Origin: Leptoclinus maculatus
Lineage: Eukaryota; Chordata; Actinopteri; Perciformes; Stichaeidae
Length of the DNA: 64,000 nt
Assembly (NCBI GenBank): GCA_032191485.1
Contig: JAVDOI010000012.1
Span: forward strand, 10,974,635-11,038,634
Reading direction: 5' to 3'
A program made the position numbers and the translations under genes. The notes under the pieces were generated by a model. It was not told where the DNA came from, made no database searches, and saw nothing but the letters and a program-made list of their open reading frames with translations. Of the stretch, positions 1-55,610 are shown one piece after another; position 1 is the first letter of the stretch; every line of letters starts with the position of its first letter.

Positions 1-1488
1 GCTAGGTTTATATCGCTAACTCGTTAGCAAACAGCTGCTTATTTACTGATCCCGCAGATACAGAGCAACATTAGCATTTATTTGCTTCTGACCACCTGAT
101 GGATGTAAGTCGTCTGTGAAGTCTCGCTGTGGTAAAGGCAGTCCTGCCTCTTTGGGAAACACTCCATAAAAGCTGGAGGCTTGTAAACCCTGAGGGGGCC
201 GTTAGCTTGAGGCCCGCTGGCCACAGTCAGCCCATCTCGTCCTGCTCCCAGCACAGCAGAGACAACGGAGGGACTTTCTTCTCTTTTTTCCCAGAAGCTC
301 ATCGGATCTTAATTTGTCCAATACTTTTTTAGTTTTATGACGAATACGAAATGAAAAAACTAACGACATTTCCGTTAGCCGCTAGCGTGTTAGCATTTAG
401 CTCAAAGCACCGCTGTACCCAAGTACAGCTGCTAGTGTGGCTGCAGGCTCTCAGTCTTGTTTTTACTCCCATCGAGCAAATTCACTTGCAGGCAGGTTGA
501 CCCTTCCCTTCCCAGTGGGGAACCCATGGGCTCTGTGGTATGCACCAATTACAGCGTTTTTTCCCTCTTCCCCACAAGCACCCTTGACCTGCGAGTGTAT
601 CTGTAGCCAAGTGGGTGACTCAAGGTGACTTGTTTCCGTACGCCAGCTCAGGCCCTCAGAGGGCCCTTGGCTGTTTTACCATTTCTTTCATGTTGACAAA
701 TTGTTGTTTGAAGTTGGCCTTAAAGCTCAGCCACCAAGCGACTTCATTTCTCTTATTAGTGATGATTTAGTAATGATATATTATCATTTGTGGCTCGGGC
801 CAAATAGGGAGAGGGGACATTACAATGAACAAGTTATCTGAGCTTGCTGGAAAGGTTTTGCTGTCATGGTGACTTTTTAACTGTCCCAACCCCCCCCCCT
901 CCAGCTCTTTCTGCTCCCCTTCCCTGCTCTTACTTTCTCCTCCCCACACGCGTGTTCTCTGTTTTTCTCATTAGGCAGCCGGATAAATATCGGTGTCTCT
1001 GTTATGATATCTTTATCGTGTGTGTACATGGAGAAGACGGAGAAGTAAACACTGCCTTTCATCATACCTTCAATGCAGCATTGGCCAACTAGTCAAGTAG
1101 AATTCGGAGGTTTATTTGACAATGGTGATTTGTTATGGTGGAGTACGGCGAGCTTACCCCACGACGATTGCACTTTCGTACGGAAAAACAGAATGGGGCT
1201 TCCTCTCATTCGCTTCATCTTCTTCCGGTCTCATTGGTTGTTATTCATTTCTCTCTGATCTCCTCCCAACAACACACACCGCCATCTTCCCCTTCTTGTC
1301 CCCATAGTCACTCCCCTACTCCGTCCGTATATAAACACAGGCATTGACTTTAGTCTTCGTGTCTATATTATGTTTTTACAGCTATACCAAGAAAGGTGTG
1401 TAAATGGACGTGTAGCTGGCTGGGTGGCTGGTTTGGGTGTTTTGGTGATAAAGAGAGATGTTTAATTGACGTGTGTGTTCTGTTTCAG
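1..1488. other. plekhg5: Upstream flank or intron of plekhg5; no gene recognised
   Basis: Because the exon at 1489 begins in the middle of a codon, this stretch is probably intronic, though an upstream exon within it cannot be excluded. It contains a C-run near 892 and the interspersed repeat at 373-458. I see no convincing coding exon. Confidence 0.5.
373..458 (+). repeat. Teleost interspersed repeat fragment (GTTAGCATTTAGCTCAAAGC type)
   Basis: The run gttagcatttagctcaaagc followed by accgctgtacccaagtaca and a gctgctagtgtggctgcagg tail matches a repeat type I know from many teleost genomes. A second, more diverged copy lies at about 60705-60825 in the same orientation. The repeat class is not known to me. 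Confidence 0.6.
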
Positions 1489-46317
<44,829 letters not shown>

Positions 46318-47815
46318 CCACTTTCCCCACGCAGCTGACCTGTGGCACGTGGGCATAATAAGGAACAAGACTTGTTTTGCTTCGATGGACTGAATTTCTT
46401 GCGACACAAATGCACTCTCTCTTTTGCTGCCCTCTCCCTTCTGGTTGCTTTTTGGACTCCAATAGGACCATTTTATTTTTTTCATGAGAACAGTTTTTCT
46501 TTGCTGTTGCATTGATTTTCCAAATGTCTTGAGTGGAGGGGAGAGGCAGAGAGACATTAACTGCTTGCACTTTGCAACGGAAGTAGCATTATAGGGGCTG
46601 GGACGTTAAGGTGGACTAGGGGGGAGTGTGCACCAGAGTAGAGTTGGAGCTGAACTGAATCCCGCATCCTCACGGTCTCCGTTGCCAGAATCAAAGAGAG
46701 GAACACTAAGTCTTGAAAATGCTCTCTTATACGTGGCTAAAAACAAACAGCACCTAGGACGTCCTCCTAATATTTATACTACTCCTGGTTTGCTTTAACA
46801 AAAGAAAAAAAAATTTAAATTGCACAGTTATATATGTTAAGTAGAAGAATCACTAAAAGAGTGAATTTACAATTACAGTCACACAATGAATTTGAATTTA
46901 TTGTTTGCTGTCTGTGTTTGTTTGTGTACAGATGTATGCATGTGTGAGAGAATGTTTGAATGATTATCTTGTGTGTGTGAACGATAAACATGGTCCTCGA
47001 TTCCTGACTGAACAATAACTGATTCCCATCTCCTGTGAATATGCTAACACACCCAAAGATGGAAGTAGCCAGTAGATTTCCCAACAACCAAAAAGGTCCA
47101 ATACAGCCAATCGTGTTTCAACAGATTTCTCAGATGGAATTCTTTTTTTTTTTTTTTGACTGTTAATCTATGTTAAACTAATGTCATTTGGTATGTTGAA
47201 CTAATGAGAGTTGAGTTCCCCAAAAAAAAAAAAAAACTTTGACTGAATAAGCACAAGCAAGAATGTGATCATAGGAAAAACACAAAAAGATCTCTACACT
47301 TGACTAATGCCTGTGCACACTAATAAGTACAAATGTTTGGGTTGGATATTCTGTCATGAGTGAATTAGATGAACACAGCTTTTCCCAGGAGATTTACTCA
47401 TCATTCACACTGATGTACAGCTTTTCAGAACAGTGATTTATAACCTTTTTCCAAACATCGCCCAAACCAAATAGGTTAACTCTGTTTACTTTTAGTTTTT
47501 TTTTTTGTTAATGTGTAATATTTATTTTGCTTGCTATGTTTTATATATAAGATATTGTTTATATTGTTTGCTTAAATGATTTGTACATTTGTTTTGTTGA
47601 TGTAGTCTTAATATTTTTTTCTTGCCAGGCATGATTGTGCTATGAACCAAAATTGTGTTTCCTCTTTCAGGAATAATGTTAGTGTCTTACAGAGTAAAAA
47701 TGCTAAAATACTTTATCCCTCGTTTAATGGTTTAATCCATTGTAATGGAGTGATTTGAGGGGGAAAGCTGAATCTGAATGGCATTAAGCATTAAAACTAC
47801 ATGAACTGGTCGTAC
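46318..47815 (+). other. plekhg5: plekhg5 3' UTR (probable extent)
   Basis: AT-rich, stop-dense sequence follows the plekhg5 stop with no further coding signal. An ATTAAA at 47790-47795, with T/G-rich sequence shortly after (catgtttgtaac), is the best poly(A) signal before the repeat cluster starts at about 47.88 kb. Cleavage near 47815 is inferred. The 3' UTR includes a T-run near 47142 and an A-run near 47222. Confidence 0.6.
47790..47795 (+). terminator. Candidate poly(A) signal ATTAAA
   Basis: ATTAAA within gcattaaaactac, followed within 40 nt by T/G-rich sequence. It is the last good hexamer before the tandem-repeat block, about 1.47 kb after the plekhg5 stop codon. Confidence 0.5.
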
Positions 47816-47879
47816 TGCTCTCGTCTCATGTTTGTAACACGCAGCATAGTAGGTCAAAAATACATTTAAGTGTAATAGT

Positions 47880-48415
47880 GTGTCGACAAAAGGCATAAAA
47901 AGGGAAGAATAGTATGTCGAAAAAAAGTCATAGTATTATCTGTAAAAGGCTTAAAAAGCGAAAAAATTGTATCTCGAAAAAACTTCATAAAAAGTAATTT
48001 TATGTTATATTTATATATATTTATATGTTGAAAAAAGTAAAAATAAGGTATCTCAAAAAAAAATTATAAATTCATGGAATAATATGTTGGAAAAAAAGGC
48101 ATAAAAAGTGAAAATATATCTCGAAAAAACATAAAAAGTCATAGTATAGTACGCCAAAAACCTCACGAATGAAGTGAGTTGTTGTAAGCTGGTTTTGAAC
48201 TCAGGCCACTGAAACTTCTAATTTCATCAATTGGCAAAGTCTCTAACTGGTGAGCTAATTCAGAATTCCAAAGATTTTGTATGTTGAATCGTATGGAGAG
48301 TAGTGAGAAAGTCATAAAAACTCAAAATTGGGTATCTTGAGAAAACGTCATGAAAAGATATATAGTGTATCAAAACAAGGTTATAGCATGTTGAAAGAAG
48401 TCATAGTATGCAATC
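47880..48415. repeat. Degenerate tandem repeat of GTCGAAAAA / CATAAAAAGTCATAGTATG units
   Basis: Repeated phrases gtcgaaaaa, ggcataaaaag, tcataaaaagt and tatctcgaaaaaa recur about every 25-45 bp over roughly 300 bp, and again at 48300-48415 on the other side of a non-repetitive module. The array is interrupted by 48165-48295. Units have decayed, so the exact period is unclear. Confidence 0.75.
48180..48268 (-). repeat. tRNA-like module (possible SINE head or tRNA pseudogene)
   Basis: Read on the minus strand: gctgaattagctcaccagtt, then agagactttgcc, and 40 nt later cctgagttcaaaaccagc. These resemble tRNA A-box (TAGCTCAxxxGTTAGAG) and B-box (GAGTTCAAAACC) promoter elements at about tRNA spacing. 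Acceptor-stem pairing is not evident, so this is not a functional tRNA gene. Confidence 0.5.
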
Positions 48416-50961
48416 AAAGTGCATAGGCCTACCAATGCCTTACAAAGAGACAGCTGTACCAATGTCTCCACAGCTGGGACTGGTAGCGTGTAGTACTAAA
48501 CCTTACGTTTGATAAAACAGAGATGATTTCATTTTTTCAGAGTGGTGTACAATCTGCTCTAGACAGAGACATCCTCACTCCATCTGTACACATACCAAAC
48601 TTGCGTGAGAGAGTGTTTGCTTGTGCATACGTCCATTGCCTATAAATATCATCATCGGTCATCTGTTCTTTAATAAAATGACCAAGATTGTTATCAGACA
48701 ATTTGAAGTCAGGGAATTTTAGACATTTGTCCTCTTTGGTTCTTCAGATCAAGATGGCACTCTTATTGTATTTGATGTCATGTTCCACACCATAGACAGT
48801 ACTTCTAGTAAGGAGCTGCTGAAGACTAGCGCTACATGGACTAAGAATCACAAGATCATACATTTTCTAATTTTGCCTCTTTACACGACTAATGGATTTG
48901 AAATGAAGCAGTCAATATGTGGTTGAAGTAAAAACTTCACCCAAGTGAGCATTGCTCTTCACTTAAGATAAAACTCAAGGCAGAAATACCCACAAACAAG
49001 CTTATATAATATATATATATATATATATTTACACCTATTTTAGCTAGCTTTTCTACTCTGAGTTAAACAGCTTTCATCTGTGCAGTTTTAGTTTCTGGGC
49101 ACTCAGTCAGATCACATCTGTTCCAGCTGTCTGTCTGGACCGAGAGTCCGCCTCTGGTTCCCAGAAAGTTCAAAAATCTGACCCGTCTCCATAACAAAGT
49201 GTCCAACACACATGTGGGACGTGATGCAGGGCAGAGCGGGGCCTGATGGCCCGCAGCAACATCATGGCCAAGGTGTATTTACAGGTGATTATATCAGCTA
49301 ATCGGTGGATTACAGCATGTTGAGTCCACACAAGCTCCCTAAGCTGCAGAGAAAAGACAGTGCGGTCCTGTGGGATTTTCAGTTTAATCTGCTCCCAGAA
49401 TGGGACGACCCCTCCCGCTCTCACATCTGGCCCGTCTGGATTTACTGTTGTAATCCTTGATTTTAAAACAATTTTATTATGCTTTATCGCTGATACGCTG
49501 GACTTTAATTATTAAAATGCAGCTTTCTATTTTAGCAATGGAGTAATTACACATCCTTGTTCTATTAGCCGTTACTAAGTCAGTAATGCGGCTGTGCCAC
49601 AGTCAGCTGTAGTCGCACGGTGGCTAAAGGCCGCCTGCATGCCATCGATTATTTCCAGGTACGTGAGGTTTTTGCTACCTGGTGCATTTAAACCAAGCTA
49701 CAGCTTTAAGCTTTAAAGTAATTCTCCAAGATTGTCATTTTGGAGAAACAGAGATAGTTGACCTTTGAGAAGATATAAAGTGCAACTTTCCCTTCTTGTT
49801 TACGTATGTGTGTTCTGTGCACTTCTCTGCATGATGTCTGGTGGAAACGTACACTGCATACAGATGGGGCAGAGAATGGGTTAACGCCACCTGCTGTGGC
49901 AGATGTCAAAAACCATGCTGTAAAAAATGTCCGATTAACACAAAAGGGGCACTTTGGTCAAATCCTGATTAAAGGAGCACTTTCATTTATTAAACTCTGC
50001 CAATCCCCTGTACTCTTTTTGACCGGGGATTAAAACCAGGTAGACACCATTGTCTATCTAAACAATCCCTCTTTAAGCTCTAGCGGTTTCCTGGTGCCCT
50101 GGCCGGGCCTGGCTGGCTGGTTGCCTGCCTGTAATCTCAGTAGGGGCTTATAGGTCACTACAACCACTACACATTCCCATTCATCAACATCATCCCCTTT
50201 AGAGGGGCTAGGTGATTGGATTTAGGACATGTTTTACAGGGGCAGAAAAAAAGAGAACAGCGAACTAAAGCGTGTTTACAAGAGCGGTGCTGTGAAAAGG
50301 CCCCGTGGACGAGCGACAGCCATATGGAATGGATAACCCTGTGAACATCTGCCCTCGATCAGTACCACACACTGCCGTTAGACTGGTGGCTTTGACCTTC
50401 ACATGGTGCACAAGAACATCTGGCCACTTTTCTGTTGTCATTGACCCCTAAAAACAGCATTAAGCAGACAAGTAGCCACAGAGACATACATTTGGGATAT
50501 ACGTAAAACTCTCTATCCTCTTTTCAATCTCTTCTTCAAACTCACGTTATAAGGCTTTTTCTTAACCGATGGTGTTTTTTGTAATTATCTAAATTAGTTT
50601 TGTTTTTAACATTAACACATAACATGAATGAACAATCTTTATACGGATCCCTTATCCTCTTAAACAATTGTGACTAAAGTATACTGGACTTTTTACAGAA
50701 AAAAAGATGTCTTGTCAGAGCTCTCTGGTGGACAGACTTTGTAATGGAAACACTGGTTCCAAATGACCTCAGATCTAGTTTAGCATTTCTGTATCACAAT
50801 TTTCTTGTCACATATCGTCCGACATATACAGCCGTTTTATCTGCGATAAGCTAAAATCGACCTGGCTGATTTATTAGTGTTGCTCGATTAAGTAACAAAC
50901 TGAACTGTCTGTTTCAGGTTTAAAGCATCACCTCAGGTTATTGCACTATTTCTACATCTTC

Positions 50962-51573
50962 CAGTGATGGCAACTAACTAATTGAATATACTGCTATTAA
51001 CTATAATTCTGAGGTGCACATACTTTACCATTTTCTATTACTTTATACTTCAAGGGAATATTGTACTTTTTACTCCAGTACACGTATTTGACAGGAGTAA
51101 TGATTAGTCACTTTTCAGGTTAGAATTTATTGTTTTTAAAATATTTTTTAAGATAACGATAAGCTTACGAAATACAACATACACATTGTTAAAGATAGTA
51201 CCAGTGGTTCAGAACTTTTTGGGCTTGTGACCCTTCACAAAAAAAAAAAGGTTTTGTCACACTTCAGATGTATATGAGTTGTTCAATGTTCAAATGTCTC
51301 CAATGTTTTCTTTTAAATAGCTGTTTGAGGCTCAAATTGGTAAAAGTTGAAAAAGGACTCAGCTACATTAGTAAAACAATCAACAATCTAATGATTAGTC
51401 GCAATTTTCTGCAGAATGAGTACTTTCAGTTTGAATTCTTTAGGTAAATTTAGCTGATAATCCTTCTGTACTTTTATTCAAGAAGGATGTAACATGCAGG
51501 ACTTTAACGTGCAATGGAGAATGTTGGTAAATACTTTTACTTGAGTAAAATATCTGACTACTTTTTCCACCAC
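50962..51573 (+). mobile_element. CAGTGG-family element copy with internal insertion
   Basis: Begins cagtgatggcaactaactaa and ends ctactttttccaccaca. The interior has gtactttttactccagtaca and gagtactttcag, as in the 42909 copy. About 51200-51400 (ccagtggttcagaacttttt onward) looks like a second element inserted inside. Confidence 0.55.
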
Positions 51574-51630
51574 AGGCCTGTTTGGATGCCGTTGACGCAA
51601 TTGAATAATGGCTGCTTCCTCTGCTTGTCG

Positions 51631-51657
51631 CCCCCCCCCCCCCCCCCCCCCCCCCCC
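51631..51657. repeat. C27 homopolymer tract
   Basis: Twenty-seven consecutive C. It encodes spurious Pro or Gly runs and is a likely site of length error. Confidence 0.97.
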
Positions 51658-52984
51658 TCCCAGTAGCAGCAAGGTGATAATGTATTGCCAGCTGCTCTCT
51701 GGCATAAATTCATTTCACAAAGACGTGGCATATGTTAGAGGATCAAATGTCTTTATCCTGGTAAAGGTTGTGTTGTTTTCTAAATTAAAGGAGCATAAGG
51801 TCCCACTTTCACGTGACAATATAAACTCCTCACCTCAATAATTGTATCAGCTTATAAGAAGCTTACTGTAATTACAATATTGTCTTTTTAGAGCAGCAGC
51901 CTAAAACATGAAATACAAATCACCTATTTCTAAATTAAATGGAAACTCGTTCAAAGAGAACATATATACTAGAGGAGGACAGAGGGTTTAACGTGTAAGT
52001 CCAGCACATTTAATATTTACAGCACAATCACGCAATTAATCTGACAATGTGTTGTGTGTCTAATACCTGAACTGACTGGTCCTCCACCATTATCACTGGT
52101 GCGCACAGGAAGTGGAGAAGCAGGGAGCGGGAGCCGTTTAAAAGTTTAAAACTCCTGGTCCAAATGTATGGTGGCCCTGAGAGCTCAACGCACTGCGAAA
52201 TAAGAAAACACATGCAAATAGACACACCGCAAGCAAATTAGGAAACTTCTTCACCAAACCAAAGCACTTATTGATGCCGTTTGTGGATTATGATGTTAGT
52301 AAAGACGGCTGTCAGTTATTGGTGTAAGAAAATAACTTATGATTTAATTTAACATTGTGATATTATTGCAGATATCTATTGTTAACCTAGTGTTAGCCTT
52401 CTGCTCATTATTATAATATCTGAATCATGCCATCACAATGACTGATAGCTTACTTCAATAACTTAAAAAACCACAAACTATGGCAACAACAAGCATGTCC
52501 CAGCAGTGAGCATCACTTTTGTGTCCCCTGTAATCAGTTTCCTTTCGTGAGCTTCTCTAATTGGAGTGCTTTTTCCAAAAGCTGCGTATAAATTCTGTTT
52601 TTGTGTTTCAAATTGGTGTAGATGTTTCTTCATTTGCTTGTGTTGTGTCTATTTGCATATGCTATTTTAATTTGCAGTGTGTTGAGCTCTCACAGCCACT
52701 TTGCCAATTGCAACTCATCATGCAAAGTTAAATATCTGTACTTTAACTAATTGCCTCACTGTGATAATCCAAAAGTCTAAAATAGAAAAGGAGACCTAAA
52801 AATGGGGCCATGTGCCAAACCCTTCCCTAAATGTTTGCAATTTAGTCAACTACATAACAAGGAGAACTTGCAACGAATGCTTTTTAGTTGTGAGACACAT
52901 GAAAGATATGTGACATCCATAAAGTATCAGCACTGAAGGGAACAATACACACACTCTGATACAAATATACTTGGTTTAAAAGGA

Positions 52985-53378
52985 ATATCACTAAGTACAT
53001 TTCATGTCATGCCACATTGTACTTTTCACTCCACTACACTTATTTGATTACCTTTAATATCATCTTATCTTTCATTCATGATGACAGTATATACAGTAAA
53101 TAAACAAACTACACCTGCAACATTAGGCTGCTGTAAAATACACATGAATGCATCACTAATTATACCCCAGTAATACATTGGGCCTACACATTATTCAAAA
53201 ATGGACCATTCTGCATAATGAGTACTTTCACTTTAAGTATATTTTAATGCAAATACTTTTACATTCACCTTTTTGAATTGGCTTTTACTTGTAACAGAGT
53301 ATTTCTACACCGTGTTAATAGTATTTTACTGTGGTATTAGCACTTTCACTATATTAATAGATATATACTACCACCAAA
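52985..53378 (+). mobile_element. CAGTGG-family element copy (ends diverged)
   Basis: cattgtacttttcactccac, ccattctgcataatgagtac and ttacttgtaacagagtattt are characteristic interior blocks of the family. Ends are worn (near actaccaccaaattg at the right). Confidence 0.55.
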
Positions 53379-53447
53379 TTGCTCTTTAGGAACTACATGA
53401 AAATGAGACGTTCACGATCACTTTCAATGAGTATAACGCGCGCACAC

Positions 53448-53563
<116 letters not shown>

Positions 53564-53639
53564 TTTGTTTGTTTTTGTTGGCAGCTAGACGTTACATAAG
53601 GCTGAGGTTGAAGTGTGAAACATAAGATGCTGGGGTCTT

Positions 53640-53834
53640 TAAAGGGTTAACAGGAGGAGGCGCAGCAGCGGGCAGCTCGTCTGGGTGGAGTGAAGTTTAG
53701 ATGTGTAACGTTAACAAATTAGCCAAGAGGACTGCGTTATGGCTGTGTGAAAAGTAGCCTTCCAAGAGAACTAAAAACACCTTTTCTACAGAAACTCATC
53801 CAGGTCGCGACAGAGACGTTAACACTGATCTGAG
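53640..53834 (+). promoter_or_regulatory. Probable SOWAH promoter/5' leader with two upstream ORFs
   Basis: GC-richer than its surroundings (ggaggaggcgcagcagcggg) and directly before the start codon. If transcribed, it contains two short upstream ORFs: ATG at 53701 (18 codons, stop at 53755-53757) and ATG at 53739 (M-A-V-stop). The transcription start is not identifiable by eye. Confidence 0.4.
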
Positions 53835-53967
53835 ATGAGTGATGTGAGTGAAGAGTCGCTGCTGGATTATTTCTACTCCACCGGAGGCAGCTCCGGCAGA
53901 GTCAAAAACGCAGACATACTGAAGACATTTAAGCCCTTTATTGGCCACAGTGACGTGCAGTTACGTG
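53835..53967 (+). CDS. SOWAH exon 1: winged-helix-like domain, first half
   Basis: ATG in a good context (G at -3), followed by SDVSEESLLDYFYSTGGSSG and RVKNADILKTFKPFIG. Ends in phase 1 at donor gtaagt. Confidence 0.88.
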
Positions 53968-55560
53968 GTAAGTAGCGAGTCGTTGTCTCGTGGATTCAGA
54001 TAGATGAAAATATTAACCCGAAAATGTGGGGGGGGGGGGGTGTGGTGCAGTCGCGCGGCATCAGTTACTACTCGGTACTGTGAGATGGCACGAATATGAA
54101 TTCACCCCAGCTCTCATATTACTAGTAGCATGAATGTATTTCAACGCAGCATTCAGTCCGCGTTGATAAGAACGGGTTTTATGTCCTTTCGTTGTTCCTC
54201 TGTTGTTCAGCAGACATCTGGTTTGCATTAAAAAGCCCCTCCAAACATCTACAGTTTCAGCAGGAATTGTGTCATTTCCTCCCCCAGGCCACTTTTAGAG
54301 CTGCCTGGTAACTGAACACATGGACCTGATCCGACCCATCACCAAAGAGCACAATGCAGTGTCACATGAAGGCCCAGTGGCTCCTCAAGACACAGCTGTG
54401 GTCCCTCAGCACAAAAAGAAAAATGAGGCATAGACTATTCTTTTCCACGATTGCAGAGATTAGCTGAGTACTACTCTGTTTACTGCGTGGCTCTCTGCTG
54501 TTCCCCTCCACCCACCTATTGTACAGATGCTTATGCAACCGTTATGAATCATTGCTAAACACCAAAATTCCTCTCATATTTGGCTTCTTTAAGACAAATG
54601 TTTTGGGTTATGTGTTTACACCTGGCTCTATTACAGCCCTGTAATAAATCCGGGTCCATTGCCTCACTATTTGACTTTAATAAGAAGCAATAACACGAAT
54701 CTTCCTGTTACAAATGAGTTGCACTCAGGAGTTTTGCAGTTGTAGACTTACTTCGTATTTGTTGTCCTTGTTTTTAGCTGTATGTCTGTTTCTGTGCACA
54801 TAGTCAGCCAATAAAGCTGATTCTGATGTGTCCAGTTACTTCAACTTAGAGCTGCAATGAATAGTAATCAATAAGTTGATGGACAGACCATCATTGGAAG
54901 CTGTTTTGTTAGTCTATTTATTGTTAGCTAACGTTAGCCACCAGAAGCTGTTGGTCACGCCAACAGACCAAGGCAAGGCTGTGGCAGCGGGCATTAGCTG
55001 AGCAACATTGTATTTTACCGCTTATAAATTCAACCGTTTCATTTGTGTTCCCTCAAAATGCAGGACTGTTGAACAAACATTAGTTCCCCATTGCAACCCT
55101 TAAAAGACAAAGTACACATCACTGACTAATGGCAAATAGCTTTGGCCCAGAAGACAAATAATGAGCTTGTGATGATTCTCAACTGTACTTTTACCTTTGG
55201 CACCGCTGCCTGACATGCAAACATATTTCAACCTCCCTAAATGATTATCCAAAGTGACCTTGCGTTGCCGTTGCGAGCACTGTCCAGATGCTATGTCAGC
55301 ACTGCAGTTGTTCACAGAGGTTTAGAGAGCTGCCTTGATACTCTGCCATCTGACATGTCTGTCTAATTACAGAAGTGCTTCCCAGACATTTGAAGTCTGT
55401 CGTAGCATGTGGTTGCAGATGTCGACGTCGTGATTGTGATGATAGTGTTTTAATCATAATTAAGTCCACATGCATGACTGGATGTAGAACCTCTAATGGG
55501 TTTGCTTTTTCATCCGATCGGAAAACTGGGGCACGGTGGGAATGTAGCGGTGTTGGGAGG

Positions 55561-55610
<50 letters not shown>

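Noticed and set aside
48180..48268. Functional tRNA gene
   Set aside because: A- and B-box-like motifs are present, but there is no paired acceptor stem or Pol III T-run at the expected place.
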